Below are positions 33,271 to 40,455 of a DNA stretch of 47,954 bases, piece by piece. The stretch is from positions 1 through 47,954 of the IMG/VR virus record IMGVR_UViG_3300047359_000988; one strand, written 5' to 3'. Position numbers and translations under genes: made by a program. The stretch is from a virus. The number at the start of each line of letters is the position of its first letter. Positions within the stretch are counted from its first letter, which is position 1. The notes beneath the pieces are model-generated. The model was not told the DNA's origin. It ran no database searches and saw only the letters and a program-made list of their open reading frames with translations.

Positions 33271-34362
33271 TTAGTTTGGTTGCCACCTAGTTCGTGGAAC
33301 CAGTTTTATTTTTGACTTTTGAGCAACGTAACCTTCGCCGCCTTGCTCATCGCCTGTCGATGCTTTGATATCTGCATCTGCTCCGTCTAGTTGTGTAATA
33401 ACATCATCCTTTGCAATCATTATTTGTTTTACTAAACTAAAGATTGCTGGCAACGCCTCTGGATTGCTTTCATTCATTGCCGCTAGTTTTGCCTGTTGTC
33501 CTTGACTAACTTTGCTTGTTTTAAGCCAATCAAAAAATCCATTTTCTATATTATCTATCTGCTGTGTGCGAGTCATATGATTCATATAGGTGTAAATGAT
33601 TGCTGCTGGATTGCTCAAACCTTGTACACCTGCTAGGAACTTATCAATATGTCCTGCATGAGCATTTACTTGTTTACGTATTTTGTCTGTTTCTTTTGTA
33701 TTAACTTCAGGTTGATGTGATACATACGTTTGTCCTAGTACAACAACATCTTTATTATTCAATTCGCCTGTTTGTTGTATAGGTTGTCCTGCCTTATCGC
33801 CAAAGTCATTGTAACGTGTGTGTACAGTAACACCTACTTTACTTTGTGCAATACGTTTGCCTATGTCACTGTTTGCATCTACAGTATATGTAACTTTGTT
33901 GGGTGTAAATTGTATTTTGCCGTCTTTAATTATATATGGTTTACCAGGATGATATAATAAATCACCGTACACATATTGATTTACACTTGGCGGAGTTGCA
34001 CTCTTAAGTATATTAAAAATTGCACCCATATCATTGCCAAATTTTTCACGCCACTCTTCACCTTTGCCTGAGGTCTTAATAAAGTTAGCAAGGTCTTCTG
34101 CACTCTTGCTTTTGTTTCTGCCCCAACCGTTCTTACCTACCATTACAAACTCGCCATTCTCTTCGCGACCCCAATAGATAGTAGGATTACCGTCCCATTT
34201 AATTGCAACATCTGAACTGTCAGTACCTAAGTTATCAAGTACGTCTGCGGCTTTAAGTGCGCCTTTAGATCCGTGAACAAAAACAAGGTCCTCTAAGTGT
34301 TGATATTCTCTACCAACCTTGGCTGCCTCAGTTAACGTGTGTCTGAACTCTGTAAATCTCAT
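33271..34362 (-). CDS. Ligase-like nucleotidyltransferase with targeting-like N-terminus (DUF6267-type)
   Basis: The product is 363 residues. MRFTEFRHTLTEAA fits a capsid-targeting peptide (L-x-E then A). VAIKWDGNPTIYWG carries the K-x-D-G motif (Lys55) of ATP-dependent DNA/RNA ligases and capping enzymes. VYGDLLYHPGKPY, and EGYVAQKSKIKLV at the C-terminus, resemble motifs III, IV and V. Together they suggest a covalent adenylyltransferase, though the spacing before the last motifs is unusual. The start overlaps the NTase gene by 4 nt. Its product may travel in the virion and seal nucleic acid (inference). Confidence 0.6.
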   Translation of the reverse strand: MRFTEFRHTLTEAAKVGREYQHLEDLVFVHGSKGALKAADVLDNLGTDSSDVAIKWDGNPTIYWGREENGEFVMVGKNGWGRNKSKSAEDLANFIKTSGKGEEWREKFGNDMGAIFNILKSATPPSVNQYVYGDLLYHPGKPYIIKDGKIQFTPNKVTYTVDANSDIGKRIAQSKVGVTVHTRYNDFGDKAGQPIQQTGELNNKDVVVLGQTYVSHQPEVNTKETDKIRKQVNAHAGHIDKFLAGVQGLSNPAAIIYTYMNHMTRTQQIDNIENGFFDWLKTSKVSQGQQAKLAAMNESNPEALPAIFSLVKQIMIAKDDVITQLDGADADIKASTGDEQGGEGYVAQKSKIKLVPRTRWQPN

Positions 34363-35126
34363 CTTGGAAGTAACTCTTTAATTCTACGTAGTTGTTTTTC
34401 ACCTAGTGTTTCTACAGCCACTTTTGATTTCTTCCATGGTGTATCGGCAAACTCGTTTTGTTCTTGTTTATCTACTAAATCTTTAGCCATAGGACTTTTA
34501 GCAACCATTGCTTCTACTGATGCTAAGTCTTTTGCTTTTGCATCACCACCTAAAAGTATCTTGGCAATTTCATCTAAGTTATTAGATATCATAGCATCAT
34601 CTCTACGATCTAACAATCCTTTGTATGCACTCCACTTCATGCCTTCTGGATGATTTTCATTCTTTGTATTCTTTGCTAGGTCCGCAATTAGTATCTGCTT
34701 GTGTACACCTTTATACGGTGAACCTTTTGGTATGTCATGAACATGAAACTTTTGTGCTGTGTCACCGTTAGCAACAACCATTATGTCAACTTGCTGTGCG
34801 GCTTTGCCTGCTGTTGTTTTAACATGGACACTTGTTCCGCTACGCTTTGTTTCATATCCTGCTTGTTGAAATAACTTTTCTAATTCTATTCTTGCATCTT
34901 TAGGAGTTGTAACATTAAAATGCTTAAACAATGCGCCGGCATCAATAATCATATCAAGGTCGCCGCTTATCTTACCTGGAGTTGGCGATGCGCCTGATCC
35001 TATTGGCAATGCTTTAGCACCTGTTTTAGTTGTTACACTATTAATCTGCTTCATCATGGCTGGAATAATTTTATGATCAAACGGTTCTGTACCTTGGAAT
35101 ATGTTTCCACCTTCATTCAGTATCAT
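34359..35126 (-). CDS. Pol-beta-superfamily nucleotidyltransferase
   Basis: The product is 255 residues from the ATG at 35126 with AAGGAAA upstream (an in-frame TTG lies at 35141). LPIGSGASPTPGKISGDLDMIID gives the G-S and D-x-D signature (Asp56, Asp58), and QQVDIMVV gives the third Asp114. The middle has a basic nucleic-acid-binding look, and the C-terminal third is helical. Family members add nucleotides to RNA, DNA or proteins. It overlaps the ligase-like gene, suggesting a joint end-healing and sealing function. Confidence 0.7.
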   Translation of the reverse strand: MILNEGGNIFQGTEPFDHKIIPAMMKQINSVTTKTGAKALPIGSGASPTPGKISGDLDMIIDAGALFKHFNVTTPKDARIELEKLFQQAGYETKRSGTSVHVKTTAGKAAQQVDIMVVANGDTAQKFHVHDIPKGSPYKGVHKQILIADLAKNTKNENHPEGMKWSAYKGLLDRRDDAMISNNLDEIAKILLGGDAKAKDLASVEAMVAKSPMAKDLVDKQEQNEFADTPWKKSKVAVETLGEKQLRRIKELLPR

Positions 35127-35376
35127 TATTTTTTCCTTCAATAATTCTTGTTATACTTCTTTTAAACTTACGTGGATCGCCCGACCTTATACTGTTAAGA
35201 AAACGCCTTTCTAATTCAGCGGCATTGTCTTGGTCATAAACACGGTGAATCATATTAAGCAAATTAATAGAGCTTTCAATTATGTTACTTGCTGTTGCTT
35301 CAATTAGAAGGTCATCGTTCTTAGGCTTACCTAAGTTATTAAGTTCTTCTAGTATGCTTCGTGTTTTCTTACGCAT
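35113..35376 (-). CDS. Small helical phage protein
   Basis: The product is 87 residues, helical and charged (NIIESSINLLNMIHRVYDQDNAAELERRFLN), with a basic end (RKFKRSITRII). It overlaps the NTase start by 14 nt and is first in the minus-strand run from 35.4 kb. No motif is recognised. It may be a structural or assembly partner of the two enzymes downstream. Confidence 0.62.
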   Translation of the reverse strand: MRKKTRSILEELNNLGKPKNDDLLIEATASNIIESSINLLNMIHRVYDQDNAAELERRFLNSIRSGDPRKFKRSITRIIEGKNNDTE

Positions 35377-35414
35377 TATTCTAATTCCTATATGTGTATT
35401 TAGTTACAATAACA

Positions 35415-35421
35415 ATAAATA
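35415..35421 (+). promoter_or_regulatory. Late-type promoter box of the lipase gene
   Basis: The plus strand reads AATAAATAAAT, 22 nt before the lipase ATG. It is one of two such boxes placed on the plus strand right before a plus-strand gene or run. Confidence 0.55.
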
Positions 35422-35443
35422 AATGTACATAATGGAGGGCAAC

Positions 35444-36205
35444 ATGATACATCAATTAAACTTTCTCGAAAGGTCATTGTTATTTGCGAAATTATCACAA
35501 GTAGCATATTATAACTTCGATGAAGCAAAAAAGCAAGCGAAAAAATTAGGATTTACTACAACAGAGTTTTACGACAAAGACGGAGCTCAAGCATATCGTT
35601 TTATGAACAAGACAGACTTAGTAATTGCTTGCAGAGGAACACAACCTACAGAGTTTAATGACATCAAAGCAGATCTAAAAGCCCTACCAGTTCTTGCAGA
35701 AACTATGAGTCGAGTACACAGAGGTTTCAAAGCAGAAGTTGATGAACTTTGGCCAATGGTTGAAGAAGATGTTCTACGTAAAACAAATTTAAGTAAAACA
35801 CTTTGGTTCACTGGACATAGTTTAGGAGCGGCAATGGCTACTATAATGGCAAGTCGTTGTAAACATAACATTGAACTTAACGATCCTATAGAGCTTTATA
35901 CATACGGGTCACCTCGTGTAGGCTGGAAGGGGTATTGTGATAGCCTATGTGTTGAGCATCATAGATGGAGAAACAATAATGACATTGTTACTACAGTTCC
36001 TCCGTCGTTTATGGGTTATAAGCATCATGGCACTAAACACTACATCAACGCCTATGGCAACGTTCGTAACTTAAATTCTTGGCAACGCTTTAAAGATAAG
36101 TTACGTGGTTTATGGATGGGCATTAAGGCTGGTAAGGTAGACTCATTTAGCGATCACAGCATTGACGAATACATCAAACACATTGAAACAGCGTTAGGAA
36201 AATAA
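35444..36205 (+). CDS. Class 3 lipase (alpha/beta hydrolase)
   Basis: The product is 253 residues from the ATG at 35444 with GGAGG upstream. The nucleophile elbow [12 protein letters not shown] (Ser126) is followed by the Asp in [11 protein letters not shown] (Asp180) and the His in [10 protein letters not shown] (His238), a complete lipase triad. IACRGT is the oxyanion strand. There is no signal peptide, so it acts inside the cell unless packaged. It may attack host membrane lipids at lysis or supply fatty acids. It is the only plus-strand gene in the virion block and converges on prs with a 12-nt overlap. Confidence 0.9.
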   Translation: MIHQLNFLERSLLFAKLSQVAYYNFDEAKKQAKKLGFTTTEFYDKDGAQAYRFMNKTDLVIACRGTQPTEFNDIKADLKALPVLAETMSRVHRGFKAEVDELWPMVEEDVLRKTNLSKTLWFTGHSLGAAMATIMASRCKHNIELNDPIELYTYGSPRVGWKGYCDSLCVEHHRWRNNNDIVTTVPPSFMGYKHHGTKHYINAYGNVRNLNSWQRFKDKLRGLWMGIKAGKVDSFSDHSIDEYIKHIETALGK

Positions 36206-37126
36206 ACTACTAACGCTTTCTTCGTTTGATACTCTACGGATTGCTTCACCAAATAAAGGCGCGACACTAACCTGTCGTGTCTTTTTACAGTTCTTAGGAC
36301 AACGATCGTTGATACTATCTGTAACTACTAACTCCTCTAACACACTCTTTTCAACCTTGTTACATGCTTCGCCTGACAATACACCATGTGTAATATAAGC
36401 ACGAACTGACAATGCACCTGCGTCCATAATTGCTTTGGCCGCACTACATAATGTTCCGCCTGAGTCAACAATGTCGTCAACTAGAATAGCATGTTTGCCT
36501 TCAACATCACCAATCAGTGCCATCACTTCGCTCTTGCCTGCTTCAGGCCTACGCTTGTCTACAATAGCAATGTCCCCGTGGAACATGTCTGCAAACTTAC
36601 GAGCTCTAACAGCACCACCTGCATCTGGTGATACAAACACTGTCGGCTCTTCTGTGTTAACTTTATATTTGATGTCTTTGGCAAATACTTTACGGCTTGT
36701 TAAATCGTCCACTGGAATATCAAAGAAGCCCTGTATCTGTCCTGCGTGTAGATCCATTGTAAGGATTCTATCTGCGCCTGATGTTGTTAATAGGTTAGCA
36801 ACTAGTTTTGCTGTAATAGGAGTACGACTTGCACTCTTACGATCTTGTCTAGCATAACCGAAGTAAGGAATAACAGCAGTAATACGACTAGCACTTGATC
36901 GTCTTGCCGCATCAATCATAATCAACAGTTCCATTAAACTGTCATTTACAGGGGATGATGTACTTTGTATAATAAACACATCTTCGCCTCTAACGTTTTC
37001 TTCAAACTCAACACTTGTTTCTCCGTCTGCAAATGTTGATATTGTGGCTGGCACCAGTCCAGCAAAACAGTGTTCTGCAATATCTTGTGCTAATGCCCTA
37101 TTGCTATTACCTGCGATTATTTTCAT
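36194..37126 (-). CDS. prs: Ribose-phosphate pyrophosphokinase (PRPP synthase)
   Basis: The product is 310 residues from the ATG at 37126. Typical elements are [11 protein letters not shown] near the start, [10 protein letters not shown] (ATP/ribose-5-phosphate binding flexible region), [16 protein letters not shown] and the PRPP loop [15 protein letters not shown]. It makes PRPP from ribose-5-phosphate and ATP for nucleotide and NAD synthesis. No NAD-salvage partner is visible in the window. A consensus promoter lies upstream. It fits with guaC and nrdA/B in remodelling nucleotide pools. Confidence 0.95.
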   Translation of the reverse strand: MKIIAGNSNRALAQDIAEHCFAGLVPATISTFADGETSVEFEENVRGEDVFIIQSTSSPVNDSLMELLIMIDAARRSSASRITAVIPYFGYARQDRKSASRTPITAKLVANLLTTSGADRILTMDLHAGQIQGFFDIPVDDLTSRKVFAKDIKYKVNTEEPTVFVSPDAGGAVRARKFADMFHGDIAIVDKRRPEAGKSEVMALIGDVEGKHAILVDDIVDSGGTLCSAAKAIMDAGALSVRAYITHGVLSGEACNKVEKSVLEELVVTDSINDRCPKNCKKTRQVSVAPLFGEAIRRVSNEESVSSLFS

Positions 37127-37178
37127 CTTCAAACTGTTTCCTTTCCGCTATGGATGGTTAATTTCTTAGTGTTTGTAT

Positions 37179-37207
37179 AGTATATATACAAATGGTTTAA
37201 AAGTCAA
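37179..37207 (-). promoter_or_regulatory. Sigma-70-like promoter of prs
   Basis: The minus strand reads TTGACT, 17 nt, TATACT. It directly follows the permease terminator, so prs starts a new unit. Confidence 0.75.
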
Positions 37208-37236
37208 GAAAAAAGACGCCGAAACGTCTTTTTATT
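37208..37236 (-). terminator. Rho-independent terminator after the phosphate permease
   Basis: The stem AAAGACG/CGTCTTT has a 6-nt loop and is followed by a T-run on the minus strand. The other side also has a T-rich stretch, so it could act in both directions. Confidence 0.82.
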
Positions 37237-37246
37237 TTTTGTTGTA

Positions 37247-38218
37247 TTACAGTCCGTTTGGTAGGATAATATAATGTATCATAAGAACCAATGCTACTGA
37301 AGCACCAAGTCCTACCATCATCTTTCCAAAGTCCTTTGCTACAAGTGGAAACACACTCTTGGTCTTTTGCTTACCATAGTATGTAGCCATTGCAAGTTCA
37401 CGTCCTGCAAGTAGACCAACGAACACCCAAGTTGTACTCATAGGAATATCGTTGAGCTCTTTAAAGAAGTACAAGCACAACCAATAGAATAAATCAATCA
37501 GTGTTGCTGATCTTACATATTTTGTATTATGCTTCTCTAGAACAATTTGTTGTATCTTACCACCACGTTCTTTAAACATAAAGAACATGCCTGCTACAAA
37601 TACAAAACTAATTAAGACCATTAAGTCTATCGGAACTACACGTGGTAGGAATACAGCGATGTTTGCCATGTCATGACTAAGCCATGTCCACCACAAGCCA
37701 CCAGTTGCTATCCATTGTGCAATACGCCAAAACTTTTTATTGCCTTCGCTAACAGGTTGTGTTTCGTCGAACCAACTGTTTGCATACTTTGTTATAGCAA
37801 ACCATACCATGTATGCAAAACCTGCGGCTACACCGTAACCCATTATCGATTTCATAAGCATTTTCTCCAACACGAAAGTTGAAGCAAATACTGATAAGAC
37901 CAAGAACGAAGTTGATACTGGTACACCTAAACGTGTTAGTGCAACAAGTATTGCAGGCGCGGCTGCATGATACCATTGTACTTCTTGCCAGGGTATCTTG
38001 TTAAGTCTTCCGTAACTGATGTCACCACCATTTACTGTCCAACCATACCATAAGGTTGCAAGTAACACCGCACTTGCTGCTCCCCATAAAGTTTTGTAGT
38101 TGAATCTCTCATTGTTTGATGCCATCCATGTACCGAGAGTCTGTACTGAGTCGTTGGCAATTACAGCGTATGCTGCGAATAGGAACCCTGTAAGGCTCCA
38201 TAGAGTAAGTGCTTCCAT
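37247..38218 (-). CDS. PiT-family inorganic phosphate permease
   Basis: The product is 323 residues with about ten membrane helices. The first repeat has VIANDSVQTLGTW and PVSTSFLVLS; the second has LSHDMANIAVFLPR and IPMSTTWVFVGLLAGRE. These are the two inverted PiT signature regions (GANDxxxxxG and SHxxND-like), in divergent form. It would import phosphate, often limiting in the ocean. AAAGGAG precedes the ATG. The promoter and a palindromic site lie in the divergent region to its right. Confidence 0.85.
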   Translation of the reverse strand: MEALTLWSLTGFLFAAYAVIANDSVQTLGTWMASNNERFNYKTLWGAASAVLLATLWYGWTVNGGDISYGRLNKIPWQEVQWYHAAAPAILVALTRLGVPVSTSFLVLSVFASTFVLEKMLMKSIMGYGVAAGFAYMVWFAITKYANSWFDETQPVSEGNKKFWRIAQWIATGGLWWTWLSHDMANIAVFLPRVVPIDLMVLISFVFVAGMFFMFKERGGKIQQIVLEKHNTKYVRSATLIDLFYWLCLYFFKELNDIPMSTTWVFVGLLAGRELAMATYYGKQKTKSVFPLVAKDFGKMMVGLGASVALVLMIHYIILPNGL

Positions 38219-38263
38219 TCTTTTCTCCTTTGCTTGACGGCTTTACCCCGTCGCTCACAAACT

Positions 38264-38290
38264 AGTAAGCGAGATTGCTTACTATTTTTT
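38264..38290 (+). terminator. Terminator-like hairpin with no plus-strand gene before it
   Basis: A perfect 7-bp stem AGTAAGC/GCTTACT with a 6-nt loop is followed by ATTTTTT on the plus strand. No plus-strand gene lies upstream for 2 kb. It may end antisense transcripts, end a small RNA, or act as a leader structure in the permease message. Confidence 0.6.
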
Positions 38291-38291
38291 A

Positions 38292-38320
38292 ACTGTAACA
38301 TCACTTAATATTACTGTCAA
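38292..38320 (-). promoter_or_regulatory. Sigma-70-like promoter of the phosphate permease
   Basis: The minus strand reads TTGACA, 17 nt, TACAGT (4 of 6), about 75 nt before the permease ATG. No convincing Pho box was found beside it. Confidence 0.5.
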
Positions 38321-38370
38321 TCAAATATTTAACAAATAGATGATTACAAACAGATTACAGTTGTCCAACA

Positions 38371-38387
38371 TATGCAAACTTTGCATA
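38371..38387. promoter_or_regulatory. 17-bp palindrome, candidate operator
   Basis: TATGCAAA, one base, TTTGCATA forms a perfect inverted repeat. A third half-site ATGCAAA follows at 38394-38400. Placement between the two divergent transcription units fits a repressor or activator site controlling one or both. Confidence 0.55.
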
Positions 38388-38439
38388 ACGGCAATGCAAA
38401 ATTAACACTAGTAATCCTTGCAATATAGTGTTATTGTTA

Positions 38440-38447
38440 TATAAATA
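38440..38447 (+). promoter_or_regulatory. Late promoter (TATAAATA) of the oxidase cassette
   Basis: It is an exact match to the T4 late consensus TATAAATA on the plus strand, about 158 nt before the DUF1127 start. TTGCAA lies 16 nt upstream, so a sigma-70-type reading (TTGCAA-16-TATAAA) is also possible. Confidence 0.58.
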
Positions 38448-38604
38448 GTAGCGAATAGGACAGTGATCCTGTACTATTTAGAGCGTCTTCAGCTCATAAA
38501 AAATGAAGGGCATTCCTATGCCATACAAAGGTGACGCCTAGCAAAGACCAGGGGTACGTGACAGACCTGCTATCACACACATATACACATAAAGGAGAGT
38601 CATT

Positions 38605-38847
38605 GTGACTACATTGATAATGGCGGCCGACACAATCGGTCTGACTGGCTTGGCAAGCTGGTTTAAAAAAATTAAAGCCAAACTCGCTTACAGAGCCCAA
38701 GTAAGACAAACAATCAAAGATCTTTCAAGACTATCAGACTATGAGTTAAATGACATAGGCATTGCTCGCGGTGACATCCGCAACATTGCATATGGCGACA
38801 GCACTCTTAACCGTTCTGTTAATCATAATTTAAAAGGGTGGGTATAA
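38605..38847 (+). CDS. DUF1127 (YjiS-like) small protein
   Basis: The product is 80 residues from a GTG that follows AAAGGAG by 8 nt. The C-terminal half, QTIKDLSRLSDYELNDIGIARGDI, is the DUF1127 signature. Such Arg-rich proteins are abundant in Alphaproteobacteria, where some bind RNA and affect phosphate and carbon metabolism. It is first gene of the plus-strand cassette and its TAA overlaps the next start. It was probably acquired from an alphaproteobacterial host. Confidence 0.88.
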   Translation: MTTLIMAADTIGLTGLASWFKKIKAKLAYRAQVRQTIKDLSRLSDYELNDIGIARGDIRNIAYGDSTLNRSVNHNLKGWV

Positions 38848-39047
38848 TGGAAGTTGTAGGAAATACACCAGTCAAAATTCGTAACCCTTTACCACTTGTA
38901 TACAAGTTTTTTACATGTATTATAGTAGGTATGATTGCTATGGGCGAGTCAGCAGGTAGAGCAAGAGCTGCATCTGAACTATCTCGTATGGGATACCATG
39001 AAGAAGCAAAGGCTTTGATGCTACAGAAAGACAAGAACGATGTTTAG
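38847..39047 (+). CDS. 66-residue micro-protein with membrane helix and ELxxxGYxxxA motif
   Basis: The ATG at 38847 overlaps the DUF1127 stop (TAATG). A hydrophobic helix (about residues 17-34, YKFFTCIIVGMIAMG) is followed by RARAASELSRMGYHEEAKALML. The second part is like small alphaproteobacterial proteins found with DUF1127 genes, and like the next gene. Function unknown; tight coupling suggests it acts with its neighbours. Confidence 0.72.
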   Translation: MEVVGNTPVKIRNPLPLVYKFFTCIIVGMIAMGESAGRARAASELSRMGYHEEAKALMLQKDKNDV

Positions 39048-39174
39048 AAAGTTTCTAAAAGCAATGGAGTACAGAAGTTACTGTATGGCAATTCGTGAAT
39101 TAAGAAACAAAGGCTACTATAAAAAAGCTGACGAAATATCTGAGTTCAAACATAAAATGTACGAGTCATTCTAA
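39040..39174 (+). CDS. 44-residue basic micro-protein
   Basis: The ATG lies inside the last codons of the previous gene (8-nt overlap). The product has 44 residues: FRKFLKAMEYRSYCMAIRELRNKGYYKKADEI and a short tail. IRELRNKGYYKKADEI matches the ELSRMGYHEEAKAL motif of the 66-residue protein, so this is a soluble paralogue of its C-terminal part. Function unknown. Confidence 0.66.
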   Translation: MFRKFLKAMEYRSYCMAIRELRNKGYYKKADEISEFKHKMYESF

Positions 39175-39190
39175 CTGAACTAAGTACAGT

Positions 39191-39373
39191 ATGAAACCAA
39201 ATGGCAACTTTAATCTAACAGTAAAAGATGTAGAGCATATTGAACGTGCTCTACATCTACTTCAAACATCATTTGACAATGATGCAGACAAGAAAGAGAT
39301 AGTCAATTTATTGGCTAGACTGTACCATCAAAAGAATTGGTACAGACCTAAAGAAAACTATGTGAGTGGCTAA
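39191..39373 (+). CDS. 60-residue helical micro-protein
   Basis: The product is 60 residues, helical and charged ([33 protein letters not shown]), without membrane helix or known motif. It begins 17 nt after the previous stop and its TAA lies one base before the oxidase ATG. It is part of the same plus-strand transcript; function unknown. Confidence 0.68.
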   Translation: MKPNGNFNLTVKDVEHIERALHLLQTSFDNDADKKEIVNLLARLYHQKNWYRPKENYVSG

Positions 39374-39374
39374 T

Positions 39375-39989
39375 ATGGAACACTATATTCCAAATACAAT
39401 ATCAGACAAGTTTGCATACCGTTTTACTAGAACTATGAGATGGTTTGCAGATACATTCTTTCGTGAACGCTACGGACATAGAGCTGTAGTATTAGAAACA
39501 GTTGCGGCTGTACCCGGTATGGTAGGAGGCATGTGGACACACCTAAAGAGTCTACGCAAACTACGTCCTGGATACGGTCCATTAATACGCACACTTCTAG
39601 CAGAAGCAGAGAATGAGCGTATGCACTTAATGACTTTCATTGAGATTGCAAAGCCTAATTGGTTTGAGCGATTGCTTATACTAATCGCCCAAGGTATATT
39701 TTGGCATGTATACTTTCTTATATTCTTACTATCACCTAGAACAGCACATAGGATAGTAGGATACTTTGAAGAAGAAGCTGTTTACAGTTATACAGAGTAT
39801 CTTAAAGAAGTAGACGAAGGTAGACTAGAGAATATCCCTGCTCCACGAATTGCAATTGACTATTGGAACTTAGATGAAGATGCTAGGTTACGAGAAGTTA
39901 TAATTGCTGTTAGAGAAGACGAAGCAGGACATAGAGATGTTAATCATCATATTGCCGATACTGGCAATGTAGTGGTTGACAAGCACTAA
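39375..39989 (+). CDS. aox: Alternative oxidase (cyanide-insensitive ubiquinol oxidase)
   Basis: The product is 204 residues from the ATG at 39375 (an in-frame GTG lies at 39366). All di-iron ligands of the family are present with family spacing: Glu41 in [14 protein letters not shown], Glu81 and His84 in NERMHLMTF, Glu132 in [14 protein letters not shown], Glu183 and His186 in [11 protein letters not shown]. It is shorter than eukaryotic forms because it lacks the N-terminal extension. It oxidises ubiquinol and reduces oxygen to water without pumping protons, on the inner face of the membrane. In an infected heterotroph this could keep carbon flow and NADH turnover going. The sequence matches AOX proper rather than the plastid-type oxidase of cyanophages. 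Confidence 0.94.
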   Translation: MEHYIPNTISDKFAYRFTRTMRWFADTFFRERYGHRAVVLETVAAVPGMVGGMWTHLKSLRKLRPGYGPLIRTLLAEAENERMHLMTFIEIAKPNWFERLLILIAQGIFWHVYFLIFLLSPRTAHRIVGYFEEEAVYSYTEYLKEVDEGRLENIPAPRIAIDYWNLDEDARLREVIIAVREDEAGHRDVNHHIADTGNVVVDKH

Positions 39990-40004
39990 ATAATACGTTA
40001 TTAT
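39976..40004 (+). promoter_or_regulatory. Sigma-70-like promoter of the 104-residue gene
   Basis: The plus strand reads TTGACA, 17 nt, TATTAT, overlapping the end of the oxidase gene. A CTAAATAA segment in the spacer resembles the late box. Confidence 0.65.
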
Positions 40005-40039
40005 TAATAACACTACACACATACACAGAGGAGAACAAT

Positions 40040-40354
40040 ATGACTGTAGAAACCAAGTATGGCGAAGCTCTTATGAAACAAACACAAGAAATTGCTGAAA
40101 TGTTCAAAGCCGCAATGCCACAAATCAAAACAAATAAGAATGGATACGAAATTCGTACCAAAGTTTTAGAAATGGCTCAAAACAATATCTGGCAAGACTA
40201 TCACGCCAAATGGGCAGGTTGGGAACAAACTGTAAAGCGTGATAAAGATACTGGAGAGATTGTTCAAGAAGTTAAACTACCAGAAGTACCTGGAGCAGAT
40301 GCAGTATTAGAAGCAGCTGAAAAGTTCTATAACTTTGTCAATAATAATAAGTAA
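40040..40354 (+). CDS. Conserved small T4-like phage protein
   Basis: The product is 104 residues, helical and charged (TVETKYGEALMKQTQEIAEMFKAAMPQIKTNKNGYEIRTKVLEMAQ), with an acidic middle and Asn-rich end. GAGGAG precedes the ATG. It resembles a conserved hypothetical of cyanomyophages. No enzymatic motif; role unknown. It has its own promoter and is the last plus-strand gene before the tail fibres. Confidence 0.7.
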   Translation: MTVETKYGEALMKQTQEIAEMFKAAMPQIKTNKNGYEIRTKVLEMAQNNIWQDYHAKWAGWEQTVKRDKDTGEIVQEVKLPEVPGADAVLEAAEKFYNFVNNNK

Positions 40355-40381
40355 CGTTTACTAACGGACGAGTAAAGAATA

Positions 40382-40448
40382 AAGGGGCATAGCCCTTATA
40401 AAGGATTTAAAGAACGAAGCAACCCCGGGTTAGAAATAGCTCGGGGTT
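40382..40448. terminator. Two hairpins between convergent genes
   Basis: AAGGG/CCCTT (40382-40397) and AACCCCG/CGGGGTT (40421-40448, 14-nt loop) lie between the 104-residue gene (+) and the tail-fibre gene (-). T-runs are poor on both strands. They probably end transcripts from both sides. Confidence 0.5.
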
Positions 40449-40455
40449 AATCGTC

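Larger units (their letters stand above)
38219..38604. other. 386-bp divergent regulatory region
   Basis: No gene is seen. The region separates the phosphate permease (-) from the oxidase cassette (+). It holds a plus-strand terminator-like hairpin, a sigma-70-like promoter facing the permease, a direct repeat GATTACA (38342-38348 and 38353-38359), a 17-bp palindrome, a late-type box facing the cassette and about 150 nt of leader before the DUF1127 start. Confidence 0.7.

Noticed and set aside
38293-38320. Pho box in front of the phosphate permease
   Set aside because: CTGTAAC and CTGTCAA occur, but 21 nt apart rather than the 11-nt repeat spacing; too weak to call.
39375-39989. Plastid-type terminal oxidase (PTOX) as identity
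   Set aside because: The sequence around the ligands ([28 protein letters not shown]) fits mitochondrial and bacterial AOX better, and the context is not cyanophage.
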